The notes under the pieces were generated by a model. It had not been told where the DNA came from and did not search any database. It worked only from the letters and a program-made list of their open reading frames with translations. A program made the position numbers and the translations under genes. From positions 1 through 31,530 of the forward strand of contig JAJUJY010000031.1 of assembly GCA_029265085.1 (NCBI GenBank): a stretch of 31,530 nucleotides of DNA, given 5' to 3'. The stretch is from Chloroflexota bacterium (GTDB taxonomy: Bacteria; Chloroflexota; Anaerolineae; Anaerolineales; Anaerolineaceae). Positions 1 through 9,231 of this stretch are shown piece after piece (within the stretch, counting starts at the first letter, position 1; each line of letters begins with the position of its first letter).

Positions 1-2
1 CG

Positions 3-2546
3 TTGGCATACACCCCGGTTTATGCCATCCAGGGCAGCGGCGCGACTGCTGCCATCACCGGCACAGTAACCACCCAGGGCGTGGTTGTGAGCGATAATGA
101 AGGTGCCAGCCCAGCACTGCGCGGTTTTTATTTGCAAGATGCCTCTGGGGATGGGAACGAATTAACTTCGGACGGCATTTTTGTCTTCAACGGCAATAAT
201 AATTCCGTCAATCTGGGTGACGTGGTGCGCGTTACGGGCAATGCCAGCGAATTCCAGGGCCAGACCCAGATCAGTGCCTCACAGATCGTTAACTGCGGCA
301 CGGGTACGGTCGCGCCGGTGGATGTGGAAATGCCCTTCCCGGCAGTGGACTACCTGGAGCAGTATGAGGGTATGCTGGTACGCTTCCCGCAAACCTTGTA
401 TGTGACCGAACATTTCCAACTGGGCCGTTTTGGCCAGGTGGTGCTTTCTTCCGGCGGGCGGCTGATGCAGCCAACCGGAATCTTCCCGGCTGGCGCGGAT
501 GCCGATGCTTTACAGTTCGCCAATAATCTTAACCGGGTGATCCTGGACGATGCGCTCAACAGCCAGAATCCCGATCCGATCCTCTTTGCGCGCGGCGGCC
601 TGCCGCTTTCGGCAAGCAATACTTTGCGCGGTGGGGATACGGTTACCGGTGTCGTGGGTGTGATGACCTATACCTGGGCAGGCAACAGCGCCAGTGGAAA
701 TGCGTATCGCATCCGTCCGGTGAATGCACTGGGCGGCGGCATACCGGATTTTGAACCGGCCAACCCGCGTCCGGATGCGGCGCCGGAGTTGGGCGGCAGC
801 CTGCGCGTGGCGGGTATGAACCTGTTGAACTACTTTAACACCTTTGATGGTGCAAGCAGTGCTCCGCCTTATGCCTGTATTTTAGGGGTCGGCGGGGCTC
901 TCACCGATTGCCGCGGTGCGGATGATCCATTTGAGTATGGTCGTCAGTGGCCAAAGACCGTGGCAGCAATCATCAAGACCGAAGCAGATGTGATTGGGAT
1001 TATTGAAATTGAAAATGACGGCTACGGCCCAACCAGTGCAATTGCCGACCTGGTGGATAAACTGAATGCCGCTACGGCGCCGGGAACCTATGCTTTCATT
1101 GATGCGGACGCCGGAACCGGCCAGGTGAATGCTTTGGGTGTGGATGCAATTAAGGTTGGCCTGTTGTATAAACCAGCAGCCGTGCAGCCGGTGGGCACCA
1201 CCGCGGCTTTGAACAGCGTCGAGTTTGTCAATGGCGGCGACAGCGCTCCGCGCAACCGGCCCGCGTTAGCCCAATCCTTCAAACAGGTGGATACCGGCGC
1301 AGTCTTTACTGTGGTGGTCAATCATCTCAAGAGTAAGGGTAGTGCCTGCGACCTGCCGGATGCAGGTGATTTGCAGGGCAACTGTAATGCCGTGCGGACC
1401 TACTCGGCGCACGTTTTGGCGGAGTGGCTGGCAGGCGACCCGACCGGTACTGGCGATCCGGATGTCCTGATCCTGGGAGATTTGAACTCTAACGCCAGGG
1501 AAGACCCGATTTTGGCACTGGAAAGCCACGGTTTTGCCAACCTGATTGAAGCGTTTCTCGGACCGGATGCCTATTCTTATGTCTTTGACGGCCAATGGGC
1601 TTACCTGGATCATGCCCTGGGTTCTGCAGCATTGGCACCGCAGGTGATGGGGGTAGCAGATTACCACATCAATGCCGATGAGCCAAGCGTGCTGGATTAT
1701 AATGACGACTTTAAATCAGCCGGACAAATACTAAGCCTGTACGCGCCGGATGAGTTCCGTATTTCTGACCATGACCCGGTGCTGGTTGGCCTGGAGTTAA
1801 ACGTCCCGCCAGTGGTTGGACCGATCAATGCTCCGTCTGCTCCCGTGATGCTGGGTGAGGAGATCGCGGCCAGCGCCGATTTCAGTGACCTGAACCTGAT
1901 GGATACCCATACTGCAGTTTGGGATTGGGGCGACGGTACCACCTCTGAGGGTATGGTCAATGAGATGGACGGATTTGGTTCCACCTGGAGCGAGCATACC
2001 TACACCGCTCCAGGCCTGTATACCATTACCCTGACCGTTACCGACCAGTTGGGGATGTATGGCCAATCCTACTACGAGTATGTGGTCATTTATGACCCGA
2101 ACGGTGGTTTTGTGACCGGCGGCGGTTGGATTGATTCGCCTGCCGGGGCTTACCTGGCAGACCCAACCCTGGCCGGTAAAGCGTCTTTTGGATTCGTCTC
2201 CAAATACCTGAAAGGCTCAACTTTGCCTGTTGGTAATACGGAATTCCAATTCAAGGCGGCCGGGCTGAACTTTAAGAGCACTGCCTATGACTGGCTGGTT
2301 GTGGCAGGCGCGAAAGCCCAATTTAAAGGCACGGGAACGATTAACGGTATGGGCGAATACGGCTTTATGCTCACGGCTGTGGACGGGCAGTACAATGGGC
2401 GGGACAAACAGGACCTGTTCCGGATTAAGATCTGGGATAAGGCAACTGGCGTAATTGTCTATGATAACCTGCTGGGTGCGGCTGACGATGCTGAACCAAC
2501 CACAGTCATTGGCGGAGGCAGCATTATCATCCATAGTGCAAAATAG
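3..2546 (+). CDS. ExeM/NucH-type secreted endonuclease, 5'-truncated
   Basis: Probably an extracellular DNA/RNA-degrading nuclease used for scavenging. The frame is open to the window edge, so the N-terminus with any signal peptide lies outside. Visible order: a nuclease-associated OB-fold-like region (about residues 10-110, with LQDASGDG and a GDVVRVTG strand); an endonuclease/exonuclease/phosphatase domain (about 265-600) with the family blocks GMNLLNYF, GIIEIEND, VVNHLKSKGSACD, ILGDLNSN, a YLDHAL motif and the terminal ISDHDPV; a PKD domain (about 605-690, DWGDGTTSEG and HTYTAPGLYTITLTVTD); and a C-terminal domain beginning FVTGGGWIDSPAG that often follows PKD modules in secreted proteins. 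All expected EEP catalytic Asp, Asn and His blocks are present, so it should be active. A strong terminator follows, so it ends its transcription unit. The family call is firm; the substrate is inferred. Confidence 0.88.
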   Translation: MAYTPVYAIQGSGATAAITGTVTTQGVVVSDNEGASPALRGFYLQDASGDGNELTSDGIFVFNGNNNSVNLGDVVRVTGNASEFQGQTQISASQIVNCGTGTVAPVDVEMPFPAVDYLEQYEGMLVRFPQTLYVTEHFQLGRFGQVVLSSGGRLMQPTGIFPAGADADALQFANNLNRVILDDALNSQNPDPILFARGGLPLSASNTLRGGDTVTGVVGVMTYTWAGNSASGNAYRIRPVNALGGGIPDFEPANPRPDAAPELGGSLRVAGMNLLNYFNTFDGASSAPPYACILGVGGALTDCRGADDPFEYGRQWPKTVAAIIKTEADVIGIIEIENDGYGPTSAIADLVDKLNAATAPGTYAFIDADAGTGQVNALGVDAIKVGLLYKPAAVQPVGTTAALNSVEFVNGGDSAPRNRPALAQSFKQVDTGAVFTVVVNHLKSKGSACDLPDAGDLQGNCNAVRTYSAHVLAEWLAGDPTGTGDPDVLILGDLNSNAREDPILALESHGFANLIEAFLGPDAYSYVFDGQWAYLDHALGSAALAPQVMGVADYHINADEPSVLDYNDDFKSAGQILSLYAPDEFRISDHDPVLVGLELNVPPVVGPINAPSAPVMLGEEIAASADFSDLNLMDTHTAVWDWGDGTTSEGMVNEMDGFGSTWSEHTYTAPGLYTITLTVTDQLGMYGQSYYEYVVIYDPNGGFVTGGGWIDSPAGAYLADPTLAGKASFGFVSKYLKGSTLPVGNTEFQFKAAGLNFKSTAYDWLVVAGAKAQFKGTGTINGMGEYGFMLTAVDGQYNGRDKQDLFRIKIWDKATGVIVYDNLLGAADDAEPTTVIGGGSIIIHSAK

Positions 2547-2595
2547 CCTGCGGAAAAAGTTCTTGCTCTCCCTGCCTGGGTGAGTAAGCCCAAGG

Positions 2596-2632
2596 AAAAA
2601 ACGCTCTTGCACTGGCTGTGAGAGCGTTTTTT
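2596..2632 (+). terminator. Rho-independent terminator after the nuclease gene
   Basis: A perfect 12-bp stem (AAAAAACGCTCT pairing with AGAGCGTTTTTT) surrounds a 13-base loop, and the 3' arm supplies the U-run. It lies 50 bases past the nuclease stop codon. Confidence 0.9.
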
Positions 2633-2758
2633 CTTACCTTCTCAGCTCTGCTAATATGGGTGTAAACTAATTCCGGTTGGGTTTCTGGCTTTTCCGGATC
2701 CCCAACAAAATAATTGGTGTATTAATGTAAAAATGACCGAAAGGAAACGCGATAACCC

Positions 2759-3088
2759 ATGAAGATGGAAAACATTCCCTTTGAGACAACCACCTGGGAC
2801 GAAATTATCCCTACGGAACATGCCGGTGTCACCGGTATGGCATACTGGCGCACCCGGCAGTTTGACCAGATTCGGGTGCGGCTGGTTGAATACACACCAG
2901 GATATTTTGCGGACCATTGGTGTACCAAAGGGCATATTTTGTTTTGCCTGGAGGGTGAACTGCATACCGAGCTGGCTGATGGGCGCACGTTTGTCCTGAA
3001 ACCTGGGATGAGCTACCAGGTAGCCGATCAGGCAGAACCGCACCGCTCACAAACCGCTACCGGGGCAAAGCTGTTTATTGTGGATTGA
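2759..3088 (+). CDS. Small single-domain cupin (DHCW-type)
   Basis: A 109-residue protein consistent with one cupin beta-barrel and nothing else. The stretch PGYFADHWCTKGHILFCLEGEL (with ADHWC-x-KGH at about residues 48-56) resembles the first cupin motif, and GMSYQVADQAEPHRS resembles the second, with His residues positioned to bind a metal. It resembles small proteins annotated as DHCW-motif cupins, whose biochemical role is not known to me. The start is an ATG preceded by an AAAGGAAA ribosome binding site. It stands alone: a terminator precedes it and the next gene converges 22 bases downstream. The fold is well supported; the function is unassigned. Confidence 0.75.
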   Translation: MKMENIPFETTTWDEIIPTEHAGVTGMAYWRTRQFDQIRVRLVEYTPGYFADHWCTKGHILFCLEGELHTELADGRTFVLKPGMSYQVADQAEPHRSQTATGAKLFIVD

Positions 3089-3110
3089 TTTTGATCCAAC
3101 CTGGCCGGGT

Positions 3111-5609
3111 TTAACTGGCAGGCGGTTCGCCTAATCCGCTGCCGTCCCATCCGCGGTGAGCTGGATCTGCAATTACTTCCTGGTCGTTCAACACGATGTA
3201 GGGGTAAGCAAAAGCTTCGGCATCATGGCAAATTGATCCGGGCGGCCGGTCACCCTCATATGGCGCAACCAACAGGCTGAACTCCTGCATGCGGCCATTG
3301 AAGGAAGGCGCAACCGGTCGAATGTGATCAGCGGCTGAAAAAGTGGTTGACAGGAGATTTCCGAGATTGGTTGTGGCGGTTGCATAGCGGTATTGGCGTC
3401 CCCAATAGGTGCCAAAAGGATTCAGATGCACCCTGCTTTGGGTTCCAAACCGGCGGGTGCGCAGCGGGCAAAAAGCGACGCTGCTGGTGCTATCGGCAGA
3501 TTGGGCGACCAGGATGCCCTTTTGGCTGTTGGTTACCGCCAGCCAGGCATGGGTAATATGGTTGTTGGCACTGGCAAGCTGTTTGTTTTTTGAGAAACGT
3601 CCGTAATCGAGATCGTATGAACTGATATGGTCGCAATAATTATGCTTCCAGACCCGCAGTGGCTGGGTTGGTAAACCGGTCACTGCCGGGTTGATCTGGC
3701 AGGGAAATATCTCCTGCCAGGATTCATCCCAGGGCTGCTGCAAGCGGCGCGCTTTTTCCGGAGAATACCCTTGATCGGGTGTGCGCGGATAAGAAATGCG
3801 CATTGTGATGTACAGGTATGGCAGCCCGGCTGCCAGGAGAATTTCGCGTTCAAAAATCACTGGAAATCCACCTGGAAGTTGAATCGAACCGCGCATACGT
3901 TTCAATCCAATAATTCCCAGGTTTTGTGAATCCACTTCTTGCCAGTCGCGGACCGTGTAAGTTTTCCGGCCGTAGGTAACACCGCTGGTTAGAAAATTTC
4001 CACTGGCAAATTCCTGGTTGTTGCTTAGGAACTTGTTGATCTGGCCGCGGCGATCCAGTTGGAGGCTGAGGTATTCGTTTTGCAAGCTGTCGGGTCGGAC
4101 GGAGACGGCAGGCATCTTTATACCCGGACCTGGTTGAGCGTGTACGATCTGGTATTGTTTTTCTTCTTCCGCTGTGAACTGATCAACCCATACGATTTGG
4201 CGGCCTTGCAGGCTGGTCAAAATTGCGGTCGGTATTTGCTTCCCTTCCGTGGATAATAAATTGATATTGCCTGGCGCATTTTGCCGGAGGGGCAGGCGAA
4301 TTAAACCGCGAGAAGGATGACCTGTGTAGCGGATGATCGGAGTTGTTTCGCCGCGAATGTAATCCACCAGCCGGAAACTGCCCTGGGCTGGTTGCGGATA
4401 AGTAAGCGCAAAGGCAGCTGCAGCCGCGTTAACTGCCTGCTCGATTAAATCGTGGGCTTTTTGCTCGCGGGTCAGGTTCATCACAGGAGCAGCCATGCCA
4501 AAATGGGTGGTGGAAAGTGCTTTGACCCGGGCTTCAAAAGCCGTATTCAAGTGAGCCTGCACAGAATCAATTGTTTTTTTTTGCAAACGGCGGGTCTGTA
4601 GGTCTAAGATCCGCGCACGTTCCAACCCAGTGAAAAGGCGGTGGTTGGACCATTTTTCAACCCAACTGGATAGGCCGTCAAAGCTGCCGTCGGCGGTGTC
4701 TTGTCCAAAGCAAATGGATTGCACGGGTGGGTGGTCTTTAATGTACCGTCCCGGCGTGGTGAATTGGATGTACTCCAGGTCAAGGAGACTTTCAATTAAG
4801 CCTGGTAAGCCGCGCAGGGTAGAAAATCTCTTTTTCAACCAGGCTGGGGCATCAAAACCAACCCAAAATGGGTCGTCTGCGTCTTGATCCAATAACAGGA
4901 TCAAGTCAGACGGTGCGGGCATGGCCAGCTGCTCGCGGCGCATGGCTTTCACCCAGCGGCGCAGCGACAGGTGATCGGCGATATCACCTACATTGTAGGC
5001 GGGCAGCAGGGTCATCGTTTCGGTGATGCCAGGGTAAGTCAGGGTCAGCGGGTTGTAGCGTTCGCGTGTAGATAACCTGGGCAGAAAATTGCTGAATCCA
5101 TTAAATGGAATCGAGGAATAGTACAGGCTGATTGAATCGATTCCTGCAGCTTTATATAGTTTTAAATGGATGGGAGTGTACATCATTTCCTGCGGGCGAA
5201 CCATGTTCTCCACGGCATTCCCAAATAAATCAAACAAACCGGAACCGGCCAGGTTGGTTTGTGCGTATCGAATGGCCGCCTCAAATTCATGCGCTGTGTG
5301 GGCATTGACCAGCCCATTGTTATAAGACATGAACTGAATTTCATCCATTCCGTTTGTTACCCGGCGCTGCAATGCTTTAATGATATCCGGGCAGTGTTCC
5401 GGCATAATTTTTTCCAACGAGAAATAGTTTTCAAAATCCCAGGTTCCGCAAACCGGTATGCCGCGTTGATTATAGGTATCCAGGGTTTCAAGGATAAAGC
5501 GGATAATCCGGATATCCTTCCCAAAACCAAGCTCATCGGGGGTGTCTCCCCGATAGGAATGGTAGAAATTTCCATGAAACCGGAATGCAATGTGGATTTT
5601 TGAATCCAT
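3111..5609 (-). CDS. GH38-like (alpha-mannosidase-like) glycoside hydrolase
   Basis: An 832-residue cytoplasmic protein with no signal peptide. The N-terminus (IAFRFHGNFYHSYRGDTPDE, then GTWDFENYFSLE and the YTPIHLKLYKAAGIDSISLYY block) looks like the beta/alpha barrel of the GH38/GH57 superfamily. A helical middle follows, and from about residue 500 a beta-rich half begins with NEYLSLQLDRRGQINKF, the pattern seen at the start of GH38 C-terminal domains. The typical GH38 HxHxDxGW zinc motif is absent, so this is a divergent member and its substrate cannot be named. The ATG at 5609 was chosen because CAGGAGAAAG sits just upstream. A longer reading to 5672 would overlap the upstream kinase and lacks such a site. 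It lies 34 bases after the kinase gene, so the two are probably co-transcribed. Confidence 0.62.
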   Translation of the reverse strand: MDSKIHIAFRFHGNFYHSYRGDTPDELGFGKDIRIIRFILETLDTYNQRGIPVCGTWDFENYFSLEKIMPEHCPDIIKALQRRVTNGMDEIQFMSYNNGLVNAHTAHEFEAAIRYAQTNLAGSGLFDLFGNAVENMVRPQEMMYTPIHLKLYKAAGIDSISLYYSSIPFNGFSNFLPRLSTRERYNPLTLTYPGITETMTLLPAYNVGDIADHLSLRRWVKAMRREQLAMPAPSDLILLLDQDADDPFWVGFDAPAWLKKRFSTLRGLPGLIESLLDLEYIQFTTPGRYIKDHPPVQSICFGQDTADGSFDGLSSWVEKWSNHRLFTGLERARILDLQTRRLQKKTIDSVQAHLNTAFEARVKALSTTHFGMAAPVMNLTREQKAHDLIEQAVNAAAAAFALTYPQPAQGSFRLVDYIRGETTPIIRYTGHPSRGLIRLPLRQNAPGNINLLSTEGKQIPTAILTSLQGRQIVWVDQFTAEEEKQYQIVHAQPGPGIKMPAVSVRPDSLQNEYLSLQLDRRGQINKFLSNNQEFASGNFLTSGVTYGRKTYTVRDWQEVDSQNLGIIGLKRMRGSIQLPGGFPVIFEREILLAAGLPYLYITMRISYPRTPDQGYSPEKARRLQQPWDESWQEIFPCQINPAVTGLPTQPLRVWKHNYCDHISSYDLDYGRFSKNKQLASANNHITHAWLAVTNSQKGILVAQSADSTSSVAFCPLRTRRFGTQSRVHLNPFGTYWGRQYRYATATTNLGNLLSTTFSAADHIRPVAPSFNGRMQEFSLLVAPYEGDRPPGSICHDAEAFAYPYIVLNDQEVIADPAHRGWDGSGLGEPPAS

Positions 5610-5643
5610 TTCTTTCTCCTGATTGTTATTGGAACCGATGGGT

Positions 5644-6678
5644 TTATAACCCTTGTAAATCGCCGGGTTCAAAGGCCACTACCGGGATGTTCTGCTCCAG
5701 CCGCCGGCGTAGATCGCTTAAAACCTGAGTGCGCCGTTCGGAGAGATTGGATAGATCCCAGTATTTATAAAAATAGGCATAGGTTAACAGCTCACAGTGC
5801 TGTAAAAAAAGCGGAATTTGTTCCACCCAGAATGTGCTGCACGGTTTTTCCTTGCGGTAACCGTGCAGAAAATGGCTCAGATAATGGAGCGCATAATCCC
5901 GGCGTTTGGCGGTCTGCGAGCGGGGCAGCGGCAGGCAGTTGTGCAGCGCAACGCAAATCTCGCCAATATACCAGAAGGTTTCTGCGGCATCAAAATCAAA
6001 CAAGGTGATGGTCTCGCCATCCACAAAAAAATTGCCGTGGTGGAAATCGCCGTGAACCAGCCCAAAGGATTCGGAATCTTGGGGAAGTGACTGCATGGCC
6101 TGAACAATCTCATCACGGCGCTGGTAGATCAGGGTCTGGTCGGACGGGATCAGTCCGTCAAATTCCAGCAGGTCATTGGCACACCAGGGCAGGCGGCGGT
6201 GTGCCGGGTTGGGCTGAAATTGAGCTGAAAGGCGGTGAAGCTGCCCGCAGGTGCGCCCCCATTCTTCAATGACCGCATCCGGGAAATACACTTCGGAATC
6301 GTCCGGGAACATCAAACCGGGCGCTTTTTCAAAGCAATATGCCAGGAAACAGGTTTGCTCATCCAGCGGGATGACCTCGACCCAGTCACCGTTTTGAGAG
6401 GCTACTGGCAGGGCAACTCGCAGTCCGCGGCTGGCGAGATAATGCACAAAGTCCACTTCGGCCAGGATTTGCTCAACTGTGGAGCCGGTAACCTGCCGGA
6501 TGGTATTCCAATAGCCGGGAGCGATTTTTAAGATTCGGGGTGTGCCCCCTAGTAAACCTTCGTAGACATACGCGCTGCCTTCCAGTTCTTGCAGGGAATC
6601 GGGGACAAACCCAAAACGGCGTACAGCTTCCGCCAGGATCGCATCATTGAATCGGTTGTGAATTTCGGTCAGGTTCAT
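5644..6678 (-). CDS. APH/choline-kinase-type phosphotransferase
   Basis: A 344-residue soluble kinase of the aminoglycoside-phosphotransferase/homoserine-kinase-like fold. The Brenner motif HGDFHHGNFFV (about residues 208-218) holds the catalytic Asp and Asn, and the following ITLFDFDAAE carries the metal-binding Asp. The N-lobe has the LKIAP lysine-bearing strand. Such enzymes phosphorylate small molecules such as sugars, amino alcohols or antibiotics; nothing here singles out the substrate. Position is informative: it directly precedes a glycosidase-like gene on the same strand, so a role in phosphorylating a released sugar is possible but only inferred. Antibiotic resistance is not implied, since no mobile element or resistance gene is nearby. 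Confidence 0.8.
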   Translation of the reverse strand: MNLTEIHNRFNDAILAEAVRRFGFVPDSLQELEGSAYVYEGLLGGTPRILKIAPGYWNTIRQVTGSTVEQILAEVDFVHYLASRGLRVALPVASQNGDWVEVIPLDEQTCFLAYCFEKAPGLMFPDDSEVYFPDAVIEEWGRTCGQLHRLSAQFQPNPAHRRLPWCANDLLEFDGLIPSDQTLIYQRRDEIVQAMQSLPQDSESFGLVHGDFHHGNFFVDGETITLFDFDAAETFWYIGEICVALHNCLPLPRSQTAKRRDYALHYLSHFLHGYRKEKPCSTFWVEQIPLFLQHCELLTYAYFYKYWDLSNLSERRTQVLSDLRRRLEQNIPVVAFEPGDLQGL

Positions 6679-6708
6679 AGGATGACTTTGGTTTTGGGGG
6701 ATGGATTA

Positions 6709-6736
6709 ATTATACTGGTCCGGGCGATTGTATAAT
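6709..6736. promoter_or_regulatory. Back-to-back -10 elements in a divergent intergenic region
   Basis: The 141-base region between two divergent genes holds a minus-strand TATAAT (6709-6714), facing the kinase, and a plus-strand TATAAT (6731-6736), facing the membrane protein. Neither has a convincing -35 box at 16-18 bases. The arrangement suggests overlapping divergent promoters. Confidence 0.4.
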
Positions 6737-6819
6737 CATTAAAGAGAATTTTTGTGCGGTTGATAATGTTTTTATGTTTGCATGCCGCAGGTCAGGGTCT
6801 ATTGGAATAGGAGTAGAAA

Positions 6820-7638
6820 ATGAAAGCTCGCCAGTCCATTGTGCCTGTTAAGCGTGATTTGCGGTTCATGCTGCTGCTCTCGGTATGGATCGCGCTTTTG
6901 ATGGCTGCGGCTTCGGCGGCCGGGTTGATTTACCGTACGATTCTCTATCCAACCCAGGCGTTGGTGGAGAACTTTTTGCCAAATGATGTGGTTAACCTGG
7001 TGATCGGGGTGCCTATGTTGCTCGGCTCGCTGTGGTTTGTCTGGCGCGGCAAACTGCTCGGTTACCTTATCTGGCCGGGAGCGCTGATCTTTGTGCTTTA
7101 CACCTACCTTGCGTATGTCTTTGCTGCACCGCTGACCTGGGCGTATCTGTTGTATCTTGCCCTGGCCATGTTGAGCCTGTACACATTGGTTGGGGTGGTG
7201 ACTGCATTGGATGGGGCGGTATTGCAGCAGAAGCTCACCGGTAAGGTGGTGGAAAAATTTTCCGGTAGCGTGCTGGCCGGGTTGGGATTATTGTTTCTGG
7301 TGCGGGTGGTGGTAGTGATTGCCGGGGCGCTTGCCAGTGGAACTCCTGTGCCGGATACAGACCTTGCGGTAAGTATATCCGACTTTTTTATTTCCCCCGC
7401 AATGGTGATTGGCGGTATTCTGCTTTGGCAGCGGAAGACCATAGGGTATCTGGTTGGCCTGGGGCTGCTCTTTCAAGCCAGTATGTTGTTTATCGCACTG
7501 ATTGCTTTCTTGCTATTGCAGCCAGTTTTTACCACTGCGCCGTTTGCGTTGGTGGATGTGATTGTGGTATTTGCTATGGGTTTGGTGTGTTTTATCCCCT
7601 TTGGATTGTTTGTGAAAGGGGTGGTAAAACAAGGCTGA
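6820..7638 (+). CDS. Polytopic membrane protein of unknown function
   Basis: A 272-residue, very hydrophobic protein with about eight predicted membrane segments (roughly residues 16-36, 47-67, 71-93, 95-120, 146-168, 190-205, 207-230 and 240-265) separated by short loops. I do not recognise a family, and there are no obvious transporter signatures, charged intramembrane motifs or metal-binding clusters. The N-terminus (MKARQSIVPVKRDLR) is basic, consistent with the inside-positive rule. The ATG is preceded by GGAATAGGAGTAGAAA, a good ribosome binding site. It appears to be a single-gene unit converging on comM with a 9-base gap. The reading is secure as a gene, not as a function. Confidence 0.75.
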   Translation: MKARQSIVPVKRDLRFMLLLSVWIALLMAAASAAGLIYRTILYPTQALVENFLPNDVVNLVIGVPMLLGSLWFVWRGKLLGYLIWPGALIFVLYTYLAYVFAAPLTWAYLLYLALAMLSLYTLVGVVTALDGAVLQQKLTGKVVEKFSGSVLAGLGLLFLVRVVVVIAGALASGTPVPDTDLAVSISDFFISPAMVIGGILLWQRKTIGYLVGLGLLFQASMLFIALIAFLLLQPVFTTAPFALVDVIVVFAMGLVCFIPFGLFVKGVVKQG

Positions 7639-7647
7639 AGCAAGATT

Positions 7648-9183
7648 TTACTGAACATCCATCCTTGGACGGTATTGCAGGGCTTCGGCCAGGTGGGTGG
7701 GCTGGATAGCCTCGCATCCGGCCAGGTCCGCGATGGTGCGGGCCAGTTTAAGGATGCGGTGGTAAGCCCGCGCCGAGAGTTGGAACTGGCTCATGGCGGC
7801 TTTGAGCAGCCCGCGGCAGGTATCATCCAGCGCGCAAAACTGGCGGATTTCCGCCGGGCGCATATCGGCATTACAGGTGGGCGCGCCGGGATCACCGTTC
7901 AGGCTGGCCAGGCGTTCGCGCTGGCGCTGGCGGGCAGCTTCCACCCGCTGGCGTACCGCTGCCGAGGATTCACCCAGGCGCTGGTCGCTTAGTTTTTCGT
8001 ATTCCAACCGCGGCACCTGGATGTGAATATCAATCCGGTCGAGCAGCGGGCCGGAGATGCGTTTCTGGTACTTGGTTACGGTGCTGTTGGAGCAGGTGCA
8101 GGCGCGCAGCGGATCGCCGTAATAACCACACGGGCAGGGGTTCATCGCCGCGACCAGCATGAAATTGGCCGGAAAGGTCAGCGAACCCTGCGCGCGGCTG
8201 ATGGTGACAATTTTATCTTCGATCGGCTGGCGCAGCACTTCCAACACGCGCGGGCCAAATTCGGGCAGTTCATCCAGGAAGAGCACGCCGCGGTGTGCCA
8301 GGGATATTTCTCCGGGGTGCGGCCAGTTGCCGCCTCCCACCAGTCCGGCATGGCTGATGGTGTGGTGCGGGGCGCGGAAGGGTCGGTTGCGAACCAGCGG
8401 CACATCCGGCGGGAGCTGGTCTGCAACCGAATAGATGCGGGTCACATCCAGCGATTCGTCGATGCTCATGCGCGGCAGCACGGCGGGCAGGGCGCGTGCC
8501 AGCAGGGTCTTGCCGGAGCCGGGTGGTCCAACCATCAAGAGATTGTGTGATCCGGCAGCGGCTACTTCCAACGCGCGTTTGACGTGTTCCTGGCCTTTAA
8601 TCTCGCGAAAATCGGTCATTACGGTCACTTCCAGGTCTTCGGCCGTGACCGGCGTTTGCGGCTGGATGTGGATATTACCGTTCAGGTGAGCGGACAGTTC
8701 GGTCAAAGACCCTACCGGGATCACCTCCAGATCTGGGATCAGTGCGGCCTCAGGTGCATCCGCAGCCGGGACGATTACCCGCGCGTAACCAGCCTGGCGG
8801 GCAACCGCGGCCATCGGCAGCACGCCGCGGACATGGCGAACAGAGCCGTCCAGTGACAGCTCGCCAATCACCAGCGTGTTTTCCAGGCTTTCAGCGGTGA
8901 TTTGCTCGCTGGCCACCAGCACGCCCAGGGCAATCGGAAGGTCATAGGCGGGGCCTTCTTTGCGCACTGAAGCGGGTGCTAAATTGACTGTAACGCGCTT
9001 GCGGGGATACGCAAAACCGGCGTTCTTAACCGCCGACTGGACGCGCTCGCGGCTCTCCTGCACAGCCGTATCCGGCAGGCCAACAATGACCATATTGGGC
9101 AGTCCCTGGCCGGTGTCCACCTCGACCTCGACGATGACCCCCTCTAATCCGATGACAGCGCAGGAATGAACGCAGGCGAGCAT
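7648..9183 (-). CDS. comM: ComM/YifB-family Mg-chelatase-like AAA+ ATPase
   Basis: A 511-residue protein of full family length. The N-terminal third is the Lon-protease-like/ChlI S5-fold domain (starts MLACVHSCAVIGLEG, then GLPDTAVQESRERV). The AAA+ core has Walker A GPPGSGKT (about 217-224), Walker B LFLDELPEF and the hallmark AAMNPCPCGYYGDP cysteine segment. The C-terminal Mg-chelatase helical domain follows (LSARAYHRILKLARTIADL). In naturally transformable bacteria ComM is a hexameric helicase that aids branch migration of incoming DNA; that role here is inferred from homology. It is the last gene of a minus-strand run, behind the GT-C pair, with a possible weak terminator in between. Confidence 0.95.
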   Translation of the reverse strand: MLACVHSCAVIGLEGVIVEVEVDTGQGLPNMVIVGLPDTAVQESRERVQSAVKNAGFAYPRKRVTVNLAPASVRKEGPAYDLPIALGVLVASEQITAESLENTLVIGELSLDGSVRHVRGVLPMAAVARQAGYARVIVPAADAPEAALIPDLEVIPVGSLTELSAHLNGNIHIQPQTPVTAEDLEVTVMTDFREIKGQEHVKRALEVAAAGSHNLLMVGPPGSGKTLLARALPAVLPRMSIDESLDVTRIYSVADQLPPDVPLVRNRPFRAPHHTISHAGLVGGGNWPHPGEISLAHRGVLFLDELPEFGPRVLEVLRQPIEDKIVTISRAQGSLTFPANFMLVAAMNPCPCGYYGDPLRACTCSNSTVTKYQKRISGPLLDRIDIHIQVPRLEYEKLSDQRLGESSAAVRQRVEAARQRQRERLASLNGDPGAPTCNADMRPAEIRQFCALDDTCRGLLKAAMSQFQLSARAYHRILKLARTIADLAGCEAIQPTHLAEALQYRPRMDVQ

Positions 9184-9211
9184 AAGAAAATTATATAGGA
9201 GATTTCAAAAC

Positions 9212-9231
9212 ACCTGCTAAAAAATGCAGGT
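9212..9231 (-). terminator. Possible weak terminator after the GT-C gene
   Basis: Reading on the minus strand, ACCTGC, an ATTTTTTA loop and GCAGGT form a perfect 6-bp stem followed by GTTTTG. It begins at the stop codon of the upstream gene and lies within the 47 bases before comM. The short U-run makes it a weak candidate; it might only attenuate read-through. Confidence 0.4.

Noticed and set aside
5644..6678. Antibiotic-resistance aminoglycoside phosphotransferase
   Set aside because: The fold is shared by many metabolic kinases, no resistance-gene signature or mobile element is present, and the neighbour is a glycosidase.
8023..8550. 175-codon plus-strand ORF inside comM
   Set aside because: It is an antisense shadow of a well-recognised gene with low-complexity, unrecognisable translation.
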